A DNA stretch of 64,000 nt, from the NCBI RefSeq assembly GCF_000332155.1, contig NZ_KB235898.1, positions 853,499-917,498 of the forward strand. The letters run 5' to 3'. Position numbers and translations under genes: made by a program. Each line of letters starts with the position of its first letter. Positions within the stretch are counted from its first letter, which is position 1. The notes beneath the pieces were generated by a model. The model was not told the DNA's origin. It did no database searches and saw only the letters and a program-made list of their open reading frames with translations. The DNA comes from Kamptonema formosum PCC 6407 (GTDB lineage: Bacteria > Cyanobacteriota > Cyanobacteriia > Cyanobacteriales > Microcoleaceae). Below, one piece after another: positions 41,705 to 51,496 of the stretch.

Positions 41705-42523
41705 TCAACTACCAACTGCTGCCAGTTGTTCTTCGTCCCGCTGTAACAGCAAATTGTGTTCTTTAATAATGGCGTAGAGGTCAACGTCGGTTTCCAGCAA
41801 GCAGGCGTGTCCGCTCATTGGCAGCACGATCATCTCGGCATTTGGTATTCGTTTGACTAAAAGTTTCGCTTCTGCTAAAGATGGCAAAAGTCGGTCGGCT
41901 CCGCTAGCAATTACCAGCGTTGGTTGTTTAATACTACGTAACTGGTTTTCCCCTACATCGAACGATCGCACTAAAGCCAGTCGCCAAATAGTCGTTCTCT
42001 GAGGCACTGCCTGCATCGCTTCTAGCAAGGCTTGGCGCTCGCTCCTCCCAATCTTTCCTAAAGATGCTAAAACTGGCAGCAGCCCTAATATCGATAAAGG
42101 ATAAATGTTTGCGGGCAACCACTGGGTCAGGTACGAGCCCCACTCCATCCAAGGCTGCTGTCTAAATGAAGACGCGGGATTAACTAAAATTAGCCGCTCA
42201 AAAAGGTGAGGAGCCTCTAATATGACTTTCATCGCCAAGCACCCCCCAAATGACTCACCACACAGGTAAACAGACCGATGATTTCCCGCTGCCTTTTCTG
42301 CTTCAATCAAGGCTATGGTCTCGCTCACAAGTACGTCCCAACTCGCCATGTCAGTAGGGGGGATGGCTAGACAACGGATGTCAAAGCCCTCTACTAATTT
42401 GGGAATTTGCGATCGCAGCAATTGACCGCTACCATCCATTCCGGGCAGAAATACAAACAATGGATACTCAACTCTAGGCAGTTTCGGCGTAAGGAGACGA
42501 ATGTGGTTCTTCGCATCTAGCAT
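41705..42523 (-). CDS. Alpha/beta hydrolase (plant PES1/2 hydrolase-domain-like)
   Basis: 272 residues from ATG 42523; the frame continues upstream into repeat DNA and is not protein-like. The N-terminal motif FLPGMDGSGQLL, the nucleophile elbow CGESFGGCLA (Ser in GESFGG), RLILVNPASS and the C-terminal GHACLLE (His) give the triad. The PGMDG motif and the following segment recall the hydrolase domain of plant phytyl ester synthases PES1/PES2. Proposed role: esterase/acyl transferase on lipids; unproven. It lies downstream of the acyltransferase gene on the same strand, separated by a repeat array. Confidence 0.78.
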   Translation of the reverse strand: MLDAKNHIRLLTPKLPRVEYPLFVFLPGMDGSGQLLRSQIPKLVEGFDIRCLAIPPTDMASWDVLVSETIALIEAEKAAGNHRSVYLCGESFGGCLAMKVILEAPHLFERLILVNPASSFRQQPWMEWGSYLTQWLPANIYPLSILGLLPVLASLGKIGRSERQALLEAMQAVPQRTTIWRLALVRSFDVGENQLRSIKQPTLVIASGADRLLPSLAEAKLLVKRIPNAEMIVLPMSGHACLLETDVDLYAIIKEHNLLLQRDEEQLAAVGS

Positions 42524-42539
42524 GATTAAACTCAAATGA

Positions 42540-42766
42540 AGGAGCGGGGGAGATGGGAGCAGGGGAGCAGGGGAGATGGGGGGACAGGGGAGCGGGGGAG
42601 GCGAGGGGAGCGGGGGAGCGAGGGGGCAGGGGAGATGGGGGGCAGGGGAGCGGGGAAGATGGGTAATTAGCAATTAGCAATTAGCAATTAGCAATTAGCA
42701 ATTAGCCATTAGCAATTAGCAATTAGCCATTAGCAATTAGCAATTAGCCATTAGCAATTAGCCATT
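42540..42766. repeat. GGGAGCGG octamer and GCAATTA heptamer repeats
   Basis: G-rich octamers (42540-42661) followed by about 14 GCAATTA/GCCATTA heptamers (42663-42766). This is one of the longest arrays in the window. It abuts the stop codon of the acyltransferase gene and fills the spacer to the hydrolase. Confidence 0.92.
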
Positions 42767-43491
42767 TACAAACAACCTCTGCTTAGTAAGTGTGCTATTT
42801 CTCCTTGACAGTGTTCTGTTAGTTCAGTAACAACTTTTTTCGCCTGTTTTCCCTGGTATTGCTGCTGCACAGAAGGGGTGATCCAGTAAGGCCGACCGAT
42901 TAAAACGTTAGTTCGCTGGTAAATTATCAGTGGATGCCAGCCTGATTGATTAAACAGGGGTTCTGAAGGATCGAACAGGCTCAAAAGCCTCAGCGGTACT
43001 GTTGAGCGGATAGACTGCTCTTGGTAAGAAGCGATCGCCACTGGCAAAACTGCCAAATCCTGCACCGGAGCCCGCAGTGCTAAGTGAGCAAATCCTCGCT
43101 GAAACTTGCCTAATTTATTTGGCGGGGTAAATTTCACCATCGGCTCTGCTCCCTCTGGAAACACCCCCACCATCTCCCCAGCTTGCAGCAGAGTTGTAGC
43201 TTGTTTAAAAAAATGCTGCTGGCGATGGGTTGGCTCCTCCAAAGGGAAAGCCCCAAATGTTGTCACCACCTCCCTCATCACCGGGACTTGACCCATGTAG
43301 TGATGGCAAGCAAAGCGAATCGGACGACCGATCGCGGCCGTCAGCAGCACTGGGTCAAGGAAACTACGGTGGTTGCTCACTACCAATACTGCACCAGATC
43401 GCGGAATGCGGTCTTCGTGGTACAGAAACCTCTGGGTTCCCAACGCAGCCAATAACCAGTGCGAAATTTGCAACGTGCTATCTAAAAACAT
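42766..43491 (-). CDS. Lysophospholipid acyltransferase family protein (PlsC-like)
   Basis: 241 residues. The acyltransferase motifs are NHRSFLDP (catalytic His-x4-Asp) and FPEGAEP (motif III). It should acylate a lysophospholipid or similar acceptor at the membrane. The stop lies at the edge of the repeat array. Position next to the PES-like hydrolase suggests a shared lipid role. Confidence 0.88.
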   Translation of the reverse strand: MFLDSTLQISHWLLAALGTQRFLYHEDRIPRSGAVLVVSNHRSFLDPVLLTAAIGRPIRFACHHYMGQVPVMREVVTTFGAFPLEEPTHRQQHFFKQATTLLQAGEMVGVFPEGAEPMVKFTPPNKLGKFQRGFAHLALRAPVQDLAVLPVAIASYQEQSIRSTVPLRLLSLFDPSEPLFNQSGWHPLIIYQRTNVLIGRPYWITPSVQQQYQGKQAKKVVTELTEHCQGEIAHLLSRGCL

Positions 43492-43599
43492 GGGTAAAAG
43501 GCAGTTCTGGCGCTATAAGGATTTATCCGATCCCCATGCAGGTTAACATTACTTTACCAAATCTTGTCTCAGTCATAAAGTAGAAATCTGGGGGAATAA

Positions 43600-43680
43600 G
43601 AGGGGCTAGGGGCTAGGGGCTAGGGGAAGAGAGGAGGGGATGGGGAGGATGGGGGAGATGGGGAGGATGGGGGAGAAGGG
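43600..43680. repeat. CCCCTAG and GGGGAGGAT-type G-rich repeats
   Basis: GGGGCTA heptamers (43600-43625) then G-rich units (43632-43680). The 581-bp spacer 43492-44072 otherwise holds only the coding remnant at 43702. Confidence 0.85.
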
Positions 43681-43701
43681 AATAGAATTAAGGGTTTGAG
43701 G

Positions 43702-43953
43702 AAACTAGAATGTCCTAACTACCAAGAAGGTTGCTATATCGCTGTATTCCGCATTTATTTGCTGACTGACTCAAACAGCATTCAGGATCAAGAAATTGCT
43801 CAGCACTGAGGAAGACTAGAGGCAATATCCCTGGGTTGACTTCAAGAGTCTCGAAGACCCACTGAAGCGAGAATCTTAAAATTTGTTTTAGAATTAGCCA
43901 AAAAGATTGAACAAACATTAAAGTTGAAATTAGAGATAATTATCTTTTTGTAA
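43702..43953 (+). pseudogene. Coding remnant with two internal stops
   Basis: One frame from 43702 to TAA 43951-43953 reads like protein on both sides of two TGA stops: YIAVFRIYLLTDSNSIQDQEIA, split by the first stop from a short piece, then RPTEARILKFVLELAKKIEQ after the second. I do not recognise the family. A degraded gene is likely. Confidence 0.45.
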
Positions 43954-44072
43954 AAACAGGGTTTGGGTATTTTTTCTGAATTTCAGCCAACCTGGTACAA
44001 AAAACAACTAGAGTATAATGGAAATAGTGAGTTATGATCCAAACGAGATTTAGGAAACTTCTTTAGCATTCA

Positions 44073-45680
44073 ATGAAATCGACCGATATAACTAAAGACA
44101 CCTTTGCTTTAACAACACCTCTTTACTATGTAAATGATTTACCTCACGTTGGCAGCGCTTATACAACGATGGCAGCGGATGCAGCAGCTAGGTTTGAGCG
44201 ACTGCGGGGAAAATCTGTTTTGCTGATTACGGGAACAGACGAACATGGTCAGAAGATTCAGCGCACGGCTGAGAGTGTGGGGCGATCGCCTCAAGCTCAC
44301 TGCGACCTAATTGCCGCTGGCTTCGAGTCTCTGTGGGAGCAGCTAAATATCCAATATAACCGCTTTAGCCGCACTACAGCGCCCCGCCATCAGTTCATAG
44401 TTAAAGAATTTTTCCAGCGTGTTTGGGAAGCAGGCGACATCTATTTGAGCCAGCAACAGGGATGGTATTGCGTCTCTTGCGAAGAGTTCAAAGAAGAACG
44501 CGACCTACTTCCTGGTAAAAGGTGTCCTATCCATACCAGCAAAGAAGTCGAGTGGCGCGACGAGGAAAATTACTTCTTCCGCCTTTCCCGCTATCAAGCT
44601 CAACTTCAAGAGCTTTACGAACAGCGACCAGACTTCATCCAACCCAAAAGCCGACGCAACGAAGTGCTGAAATTTGTCAGCACGGGATTGCAAGACTTTT
44701 CAATTTCTAGGATAAATCTTGACTGGGGTTTACCCGTTCCTGCCGACGATCGCCATACTATATATGTTTGGTTTGATGCGCTCTTGGGGTATATTACGGC
44801 TCTGCTCGATCCTGATAGCGAACCTACCTTAGAGAATGCTCTATCAAAATGGTGGCCGATCGATCTGCACCTAATTGGCAAAGATATTCTGCGCTTTCAT
44901 GCAGTTTACTGGCCAGCAATGCTGATGTCCGCAAATTTACCAATGCCTGGTCGTATATTCGGACACGGATTTTTGACCAAAGATGGTAGAAAAATGGGGA
45001 AAACTGATGGTAACATCATCGATCCTGTGGCATTAGTCAATCAGTATGGTTCAGATGCAGTCCGCTATTACTTTCTAAAAGAAATTGAATTTGGAGAGGA
45101 TGGTGATTTTAATGAAGCTCGGTTTATTGACACTTTGAATGCAGATTTGGCAAATGACTTGGGTAATTTGGTCAACCGTACCTTGAGCATGGCTCACAAA
45201 TATTGCGGCGGCCTGATTCCGAATGTTAATGCTGAAGATATTGCACCAGATAATCCACTCAAGGAAATAGGTCTAACTTTGAGCGATCGCACAGCTCAAG
45301 CTTACGAAAATTTAGCCTTTAGTCAAGCTTGCGAAGCCATACTTGCTTTAGTGCAAGCTGGGAACAAGTTTATTGACTTTAGCGCACCTTGGAGCCTGTA
45401 CAAACAAGGAAAACTAGAAGCAGTTGAAAAAGTTCTCTATCCTGTTTTGGAATCTGTTAGACTAGCAGCTTACCTTTTATCACCCATTATTCCCAATATC
45501 AGCAGTGCTATCTATCAGCAGCTAGGTTTTGCAATTGATTTTAACGACCAGGTTGCAATTAATAATTCAGCAACCTTTGCGACCCAAGCTATCTGGGGTG
45601 CTTTGCCAGCAAATCAAGCTTTAAGGCAACCTCAGCCAGTTTTTAAACGCATTGAAGTCTTACAATCAGTTTCTTCATAG
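44073..45680 (+). CDS. metG: Methionyl-tRNA synthetase
   Basis: 535 residues, the short form without a C-terminal tRNA-binding domain. The HIGH-like motif is PHVGSAYT, the KMSKS-like motif is GRKMGKTDG, and the zinc knuckle holds CVSCEEF and CPIH. It charges Met-tRNA in the cytosol. It stands alone here; a putative pseudogene lies upstream. Confidence 0.96.
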   Translation: MKSTDITKDTFALTTPLYYVNDLPHVGSAYTTMAADAAARFERLRGKSVLLITGTDEHGQKIQRTAESVGRSPQAHCDLIAAGFESLWEQLNIQYNRFSRTTAPRHQFIVKEFFQRVWEAGDIYLSQQQGWYCVSCEEFKEERDLLPGKRCPIHTSKEVEWRDEENYFFRLSRYQAQLQELYEQRPDFIQPKSRRNEVLKFVSTGLQDFSISRINLDWGLPVPADDRHTIYVWFDALLGYITALLDPDSEPTLENALSKWWPIDLHLIGKDILRFHAVYWPAMLMSANLPMPGRIFGHGFLTKDGRKMGKTDGNIIDPVALVNQYGSDAVRYYFLKEIEFGEDGDFNEARFIDTLNADLANDLGNLVNRTLSMAHKYCGGLIPNVNAEDIAPDNPLKEIGLTLSDRTAQAYENLAFSQACEAILALVQAGNKFIDFSAPWSLYKQGKLEAVEKVLYPVLESVRLAAYLLSPIIPNISSAIYQQLGFAIDFNDQVAINNSATFATQAIWGALPANQALRQPQPVFKRIEVLQSVSS

Positions 45681-45775
45681 TTGGGATCTATCATCGGTGT
45701 GAGTAACGTCATCATCATTACCATTACCAATCACTCTCTTACCTAAATCTTTCATAAAAATTGAGGCATATAATC

Positions 45776-46381
45776 ATGTTGAGTAAACTAGACAATCACG
45801 ACCTTTTCACTCCAGAACAGGTTCTAGAAAATAGAGGTCGAGTAGCAATTTTTATCGATGGCTCTAACCTATTTTATGCTGCTTTACAATTAGGAATTGA
45901 AATCGATTACACTAAGCTGTTGTGCCGTTTAACTGCTGGTTCGCGGTTGTTGCGCTCTTTTTTCTACACAGGTGTAGACCGCACAAATGAGAAACAGCAA
46001 GGATTTTTACTGTGGATGCGCCGCAATGGATATCGCGTGATTTCTAAGGATTTAGTGCAACTTCCAGACGGCTCAAAAAAAGCTAACTTGGATGTAGAAA
46101 TTGCTGTAGATATGATGGCTTTGGTGGGTTCTTACGATACAGCAGTTTTAGTCAGCGGTGACGGGGATCTAGCTTATGCTGTGGATGCTGTCAGCTATCG
46201 CGGAGTCAGAGTTGAGGTAGTGAGTTTGCGATCGATGACGAGCGACAGTTTAATTAATGTAGCAGACCGCTATATTGATTTGGAATCGATTAAGGAAGAT
46301 ATCCAAAAAACTAATCGCCCGAATTATGCTTATCGTCCCTTGTCTGGCATTAGCTTGATGGACGATCATGAAGATAGATAA
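45776..46381 (+). CDS. NYN/LabA-like protein
   Basis: 201 residues from ATG 45776; the frame extends to a TTG at 45761. It has an NYN nuclease fold with acidic residues: RVAIFIDGSNLFYA, KANLDVEIAVDMMAL and VSGDGDLAYAVD. The group includes LabA, a clock-output protein of Synechococcus. Whether this copy is LabA or a paralogue is unclear. Confidence 0.88.
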   Translation: MLSKLDNHDLFTPEQVLENRGRVAIFIDGSNLFYAALQLGIEIDYTKLLCRLTAGSRLLRSFFYTGVDRTNEKQQGFLLWMRRNGYRVISKDLVQLPDGSKKANLDVEIAVDMMALVGSYDTAVLVSGDGDLAYAVDAVSYRGVRVEVVSLRSMTSDSLINVADRYIDLESIKEDIQKTNRPNYAYRPLSGISLMDDHEDR

Positions 46382-46385
46382 TAAT

Positions 46386-46473
46386 TGTTAGTGGTTAGTG
46401 GTTAGTAGTTAGTGGAAAAGACAACTTAACAACTAACAATTAACGACTAACCACTAGCAACTACCAATTAACA
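46386..46473. repeat. GTTAGTG/TTAACA heptamer repeats
   Basis: GTTAGTG units (46386-46416) and related units on the other strand (46424-46473), filling the spacer to lptC. Confidence 0.8.
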
Positions 46474-47646
46474 ATGATTCATCCAAAATCTAAAATCCCA
46501 AGTTCAAAATTTCCCAGAACACTACCACTAGCTTTAGTTACTTTGCTTTTGGGAATAGTCGCTTGTGGAACTGAAGAAGCAACCCAGAAAAACAAATTAG
46601 CCGAAGATATTACTTCTGCTGAAAAGTTAAATAGCACGTTAACTTTGAGCGATGTTACTCTCGAACAGGCTAATGAAAAAGGGGAACGACTATGGACGGT
46701 AAAATCCCAGCAAGCTACTTACAGTAAAGACCAAAAAGTAGTTAATGTTAAAAATCCCACTGGTAAACTCTTTCAAGATGGCAAAGAAGTTTATCAAATT
46801 GAGGCTCAGACTGGCGAGGTACGCCAAGATAGCAATCAAATTATACTTAAAGGCAAGATTGTAGCTACCGATCCCCGCAATGGTATAGTGCTACGGGGGA
46901 ATGAGTTAGAGTGGCGACCAAAGGAAGATTTACTGATTGTTCGTAATAATTTAACGGGAGATCATAAACAGGCAATAGCTTCAGCTAAGGAGGCGCGAGT
47001 TTTTAGTCGCGCTAAGCGGATGGAGTTATTCGGGTCTGTGGTTGCTAATATTAAAGATCCTGTTTTACAGTTACGAACTGAGCATTTAATTTGGCTGTTA
47101 GATCGGCAAAAGATGATCGGGGATCGCCCAGTACAAATCGATCGCTACAAAAATAAAATAATTACAGATCGAGCTTATGCTGACCAAGCTGATGTTGATT
47201 TAAAACTCAAAATTGCTAACTTGACAAAAAATGCTCAATTACTGCCTTCAGACCCGCCGTTGCAGATATCTAGTAATATTATGAGTTGGAATTTTCCCGC
47301 TGAACTTGTGGTTTCGCCGGGGCCTGTGACTGTTATTCAACTCAAAGAAAAAGTGACGATGAGGGGGAATCAAGGTCGGGGAGATTTAGAAAAAGATGTC
47401 TTTTATTTAACTGGCAATGTTGTTGGAATTGGGGAGAAACGTAATGCTCAATTGAATACAGATAATTTTATTTGGTATTTAAAAACTCAGACTTTTGATG
47501 CTATAGGAAATGTGGTTTATCGTCAATTAGACCCTGAGTTTAATTTGACTGGGCCCAAGGCTGCGGGACAACTTAAAAATGAAACTGTGGTTGTGCAAGG
47601 GGATGCAAATGGTGGCCAGGTAGTTACTGAGATTATTACTAAGTAG
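46474..47646 (+). CDS. lptC: LptC/OstA-like LPS-export periplasmic protein
   Basis: 390 residues. A signal segment (15-30) ends in a lipobox with Cys31 (GIVACG). Two OstA-like repeats of beta strands follow, with LSDVTLEQANEKGERLWTVK in the first. It moves lipopolysaccharide from the inner membrane to the outer membrane with LptB/F/G, LptA and LptD. The cyanobacterial form is about twice as long as E. coli LptC. Confidence 0.9.
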   Translation: MIHPKSKIPSSKFPRTLPLALVTLLLGIVACGTEEATQKNKLAEDITSAEKLNSTLTLSDVTLEQANEKGERLWTVKSQQATYSKDQKVVNVKNPTGKLFQDGKEVYQIEAQTGEVRQDSNQIILKGKIVATDPRNGIVLRGNELEWRPKEDLLIVRNNLTGDHKQAIASAKEARVFSRAKRMELFGSVVANIKDPVLQLRTEHLIWLLDRQKMIGDRPVQIDRYKNKIITDRAYADQADVDLKLKIANLTKNAQLLPSDPPLQISSNIMSWNFPAELVVSPGPVTVIQLKEKVTMRGNQGRGDLEKDVFYLTGNVVGIGEKRNAQLNTDNFIWYLKTQTFDAIGNVVYRQLDPEFNLTGPKAAGQLKNETVVVQGDANGGQVVTEIITK

Positions 47647-47727
47647 GAAATTTGTTGGGATAGTTGCTAATCAGGACTTACGCACCCAACCAAAGAAACC
47701 GGGTTTTTTGACGAACTAATAGCATTG

Positions 47728-48231
47728 CTACTGCATATTCTTCTGAGAAATTCTGATGATGTAAGGAGAATATTTATGTCTTTCATAAGAACCAACCCAA
47801 ATATCATAATTACCAGAAAGCCATTGACCGACAAGACCAGGGTTTTTGCCTTCATAGTCATCATTGCACCAAGTTCCACCAGGCCCGCGTACTATTAAGG
47901 TGGTATCTTCAGAACTTTTCACTTGAATGCTCAGATACTCGAAAAAATTCCTTAAAACTAACTTATGGTCTGGCTTTCCATCTATAAAACCAATGCAAGG
48001 CCCTGTAACGGTTTCTTGTCGGCCTGCTGTTTCTTGAGCTACTACAAATCCACCGCTAAGACCTCTAATTGTCATCGGATCTGGAGAAAAATCTAGGCTG
48101 AGAGTGACATCTTCAAAGATAGGTGTTGAGTTCTTTTCTTGAGCGATCGCTAAGACATTGTTCAGCAGAATAAACACAGCTATTGCTAGTGCTAAAACTA
48201 ATACTCCTTTGTGTCTTTTCCGATTGGTCAT
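47728..48231 (-). CDS. Secreted hypothetical protein
   Basis: 167 residues. N-terminal signal peptide (KGVLVLALAIAVFILLNNVLA), then a beta-rich domain ending in a conserved-looking GTWCNDDYEGKNPGLVGQWL region that recalls PPC-like secreted domains. The function is unknown. Confidence 0.7.
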   Translation of the reverse strand: MTNRKRHKGVLVLALAIAVFILLNNVLAIAQEKNSTPIFEDVTLSLDFSPDPMTIRGLSGGFVVAQETAGRQETVTGPCIGFIDGKPDHKLVLRNFFEYLSIQVKSSEDTTLIVRGPGGTWCNDDYEGKNPGLVGQWLSGNYDIWVGSYERHKYSPYIIRISQKNMQ

Positions 48232-48259
48232 GGGTGGGATGTAGCAGCAATTAGGTATT

Positions 48260-48300
48260 TGTTAACGGTTAACAGTTAACAGTTAACCGTTAACCGTTAA
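48260..48300. repeat. TTAACNG heptamer repeat
   Basis: Five to six units, lying just after the stop of the CAAD gene. Confidence 0.9.
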
Positions 48301-48304
48301 CTAT

Positions 48305-49000
48305 TTAGGATTTTCGTCCTAAAACTTGTTCTTTGAGAATTTGGATGTTTTGAGATAATTCTTGGCGATTGGAGGACTTCAGTAAATAGCGGTAGATAAA
48401 CCAGCTTGAGTATCCAATTCCAATTAGCTCAAAAGTTGGCTCTAGGAAGGGGATATCGTTTAGCGCGTCCACTACGCCCAGAAATATTTTGAAGGCGATA
48501 ATTGAGGCTATTATCAAACCTAGAAGAGTGAGCTGGCTTTTGTACTCTTGATAAAAGCCGCTGATGTAATCTGGGAGGTGGGACAAAATTGAGAGGATTT
48601 GTTCTTTAATCTGCTGCGACTGGCTTGTTGACTGGGTTGTTGATTTGTCTGCGGCAGTATCTTCGACGATGATAACAGTTTCAGGTGGATTTGAGGTTGA
48701 CATTTTTGCTACTATAACAGGTTGTTCAGGTTGATTTGGGGTAGTTATTTCAGCACTGGCAATCGTTTCAAACGGATTTGCCGCAGGTGTTTGGAGGTAA
48801 TTTACTGCTGGCGGTTCTGGGCTAGCAGTTTCGGCTGTAACTTCTGTTGGTTGTTCTGAAGTAGGAGTTTCGGCAACTACTTCTGCTGGTTGTTCTGGAC
48901 TAGCAGTTAGGACAACTACTTCTGTTTCTGGTTGTTCGGGAGTAGCAGTTTCGGCAACTACTTCTGTTTCCGGTTTTTCTGGGTTAGGAATTTCAGCCAC
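48305..49000 (-). CDS. CAAD-domain protein (CURT1-like), free-standing
   Basis: 231 residues. The first 130 are low-complexity, with degenerate repeats of a Glu/Thr/Pro unit (ETATPEQPETEVVV). The CAAD domain follows (about 140-231), with two membrane helices: LLGLIIASIIAFKIFLGVVD and ELIGIGYSSWFIYRYLL. CAAD domains are usually fused to Glu/Val/Ile/Leu tRNA synthetases or appear as CURT1 thylakoid-curvature proteins. Here it sits 20 bp downstream of gltX on the same strand, as if the domain were split from the synthetase. Confidence 0.85.
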   Translation of the reverse strand: MAEIPNPEKPETEVVAETATPEQPETEVVVLTASPEQPAEVVAETPTSEQPTEVTAETASPEPPAVNYLQTPAANPFETIASAEITTPNQPEQPVIVAKMSTSNPPETVIIVEDTAADKSTTQSTSQSQQIKEQILSILSHLPDYISGFYQEYKSQLTLLGLIIASIIAFKIFLGVVDALNDIPFLEPTFELIGIGYSSWFIYRYLLKSSNRQELSQNIQILKEQVLGRKS

Positions 49001-49020
49001 GACACCAGCCTCTTGAAAAT

Positions 49021-50463
49021 TTAACTTTTAATGCCCTCTTGCAAGCGGGTGATATCCATTTCCCGTTGGTGAAGGATTACCCACGATTCTATCAGGTCGG
49101 GGCCGTGCATTGCCCCTGTCAAAGCTGCCCGGAGAGTTCGCATGATTAGCCCTTTTTTGAGGTTTTTCTCTTTGCTCACCTTTTTGGTAATTTCTTGAGC
49201 TTGGGCTGATGTTAACTGCGGACAGCTTGATAGTGCTTCTAAAATCGCTTGCAATGCGTCTGCTGCGTCTGGTTGCTGCAATTGAGCAGTGGCTTCTTCT
49301 TCGTACTCCAAGGTTGGGGTAAAGAATAATTTGCTCATATCGACGGCATCTTTGAGACGGACGAGACTAGGGCCAATCAGAGCGGTAATTTGTTCGAGCC
49401 AAGGGCGATCGCTCACTGGATCGAAGTCATACCCCGCTGACTGCCAATAGGGTATCAATAAATTTGTCAGTTGCGGCACTGCCATTTTGTGTAGATATTG
49501 ACTGTTGAGCCAGTTGAGCTTGTCCCAGTCAAATTTCGCCCCTGCTTTGTTGACGCGATCGCAGCTAAAATGTTGAGCTGCTTCTGAGAGTGTAAAGATT
49601 TCTTGGGTGGAATCGGGGGGTGTCCAACCTAGAAGCGTCATGTAATTGACTAATGCTTCTGGGATGTAACCCATGTCTTTAAAGTCGGAAATAGAGGTTA
49701 CGCCGTCGCGTTTAGAAAGTTTTTGTCCTTCTTTATTTAAAATTAGGGGCGTGTGGGCAAATTCGGGGAGTGCGGTTCCCAAGGCTTCATAGAGCAAAAT
49801 TTGTTTGGGAGTATTGCCGATGTGATCTTCGCCTCGGATGACGTGGGTGATGTTCATGTCGATGTCATCGACGACAACGGCGAGGTTGTAAAGGGGTTGA
49901 CCGATGTTACCGCCGCTGGAAGCTCTAGCGATTACCATGTCGCCGCCGAGGTCGCTGCCTTTCCAGGTGACGGTTCCGCGTACCATGTCATGCCAGGATA
50001 TGGTGCGATCGTCGTCGATGATGAAGCGGATTACGGGTTGTCTGCCTTCGGCTTCAAAGGCGCTTTGCTGTTCGGGGGTTAGGTGACGGTGGCGATTGTC
50101 GTAGCGGGGGGCTTGTTTTTTAGCTTTCTGTTCTTCCCGCATTTGGTCGAGTTCTGCGGCGCTGGTGTAGCAGCGGTAGGCCAGTCCTTTGTCTAAGAGG
50201 GTTTGGACTGCTTGACGGTATAAGTCTAGACGCTGGGATTGGAAACTGGGGCCTTCATCCCAGGTGAGGCCGAGCCAGGTGAGGCCTGTTTGGATGTTCT
50301 CGGTGTATTCTGGGCGCGATCGCTCTAAGTCTGTGTCTTCTATCCGCAGGATGAATTTACCGCCAGTGTTGCGGGCGTATAGCCAGTTAAATACGGCGGT
50401 TCTGGCGGTACCGATGTGTAGATTGCCGGTGGGAGAGGGGGCGATGCGAACTCTGACTGTCAT
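49021..50463 (-). CDS. gltX: Glutamyl-tRNA synthetase
   Basis: 480 residues, without CAAD. HIGH motif [19 protein letters not shown]-like motif KLSKRDG, and the C-terminal anticodon-binding domain. It charges glutamate to tRNA-Glu, which also feeds tetrapyrrole synthesis through glutamyl-tRNA reductase. It is the first gene of a likely two-gene operon with the CAAD gene. Confidence 0.97.
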   Translation of the reverse strand: MTVRVRIAPSPTGNLHIGTARTAVFNWLYARNTGGKFILRIEDTDLERSRPEYTENIQTGLTWLGLTWDEGPSFQSQRLDLYRQAVQTLLDKGLAYRCYTSAAELDQMREEQKAKKQAPRYDNRHRHLTPEQQSAFEAEGRQPVIRFIIDDDRTISWHDMVRGTVTWKGSDLGGDMVIARASSGGNIGQPLYNLAVVVDDIDMNITHVIRGEDHIGNTPKQILLYEALGTALPEFAHTPLILNKEGQKLSKRDGVTSISDFKDMGYIPEALVNYMTLLGWTPPDSTQEIFTLSEAAQHFSCDRVNKAGAKFDWDKLNWLNSQYLHKMAVPQLTNLLIPYWQSAGYDFDPVSDRPWLEQITALIGPSLVRLKDAVDMSKLFFTPTLEYEEEATAQLQQPDAADALQAILEALSSCPQLTSAQAQEITKKVSKEKNLKKGLIMRTLRAALTGAMHGPDLIESWVILHQREMDITRLQEGIKS

Positions 50464-50699
50464 TTTTTGATTTACTACGATGTTAGTTTGGGGGCGTTTA
50501 GCTGGTTGGAAGGCGTGGCGCTTGTGGAACTATAGATTTTAATATAGCTTGTGCCAGAGTGGCGCTTGAGTTGGATTGAATGGATGAGGGAAGGGAGGGC
50601 GATCGCTACGAAAATCCAGCAATGGCAATAAAAGAAGAGTTAAGTTAAATTAAGTTTGATGGATGCGTCCACAACCCTGAATCACTTTGAGGAATCGAT

Positions 50700-51362
50700 A
50701 TGGCAGATTCAAAAAGCGAAATAAACGCTAAAATCGAAAATTTTCCTGTAAACAGTCCTAGCTTTCAGACTACATTAATATCGGCTTTTGAGATGGCAAT
50801 GCGTCACCACCAAGAACAGGAATTAGCTGCATTGAGGAACACAGTTTTAAATGCTGGACTACCAAATGCACCGGAGGCAGATATACAGAGAATGTTTCTA
50901 AATTGGCTAGATGAATTTACAAGTTGGCATTTAATGTTACTCAGGTATTTACAGGAATATAATGCTAATGACATACAAGTTATTGAAGAAGGTCTTGAGG
51001 TAAAACGCCCTTTTTATAATCAGGTACTACAAGATTTACAAGCCAAAGGTTTAATATATTTGAAAGAGGTATATGTAGCCAAAGAAAAGAATAAAGAATA
51101 CGAAAGACAGTTTCCCAATCCTATTCCACTGCCTTCTACAAATTTGATGGATTTAGGCTATCGAGATCCTTATAAAGATACAAATATAGTGGTTTTCAAG
51201 CGAGTTGAAAATATTGATAAATTTATCAAAGAGGGTAAATATTATTGCGATAATAGCAGTAAATCCGCTAAAGTTGATCGCATTACAGATGTGGGTAAAT
51301 TATTTTTGGACTTCATTAAAAATCCTATTGAAAAAGTAAGTTTTGACCGCTCTCAACAATGA
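50700..51362 (+). CDS. Hypothetical protein, 220 residues
   Basis: Soluble, mostly helical. The N-terminal segment FQTTLISAFEMAMRHHQEQE and FLNWLDEFTSWHLMLLRYLQ have the composition of helical hypothetical proteins found in defence-type neighbourhoods, but I cannot name a family. The start is preceded by GAGGAATCG. Confidence 0.6.
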   Translation: MADSKSEINAKIENFPVNSPSFQTTLISAFEMAMRHHQEQELAALRNTVLNAGLPNAPEADIQRMFLNWLDEFTSWHLMLLRYLQEYNANDIQVIEEGLEVKRPFYNQVLQDLQAKGLIYLKEVYVAKEKNKEYERQFPNPIPLPSTNLMDLGYRDPYKDTNIVVFKRVENIDKFIKEGKYYCDNSSKSAKVDRITDVGKLFLDFIKNPIEKVSFDRSQQ

Positions 51363-51496
51363 GAGATAGTGCTATCTCCAAAACGTGCAAGTTGCGTTAC
51401 CTAAGCTGACACAGACCGCAAATTTTAATTGTTTGACATGGGAACCTGATGCTGAGCAATAATGTGATATAGAAGCCGGTAGGTATTTGTAAACAA

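Noticed and set aside
42524-42673. N-terminal extension of the hydrolase frame
   Set aside because: The 50 residues are Pro/Leu/Ser low-complexity translated from the G-rich octamer repeat; ATG 42523 begins the real protein.
42663-42766. CRISPR array
   Set aside because: Units are 7 bp without spacers; none of the repeat tracts in the window has the direct-repeat/spacer layout, and no cas gene is present.
47667-47879. 70-residue minus-strand frame
   Set aside because: It overlaps the secreted protein gene in a different frame and reaches only into the lptC downstream spacer.
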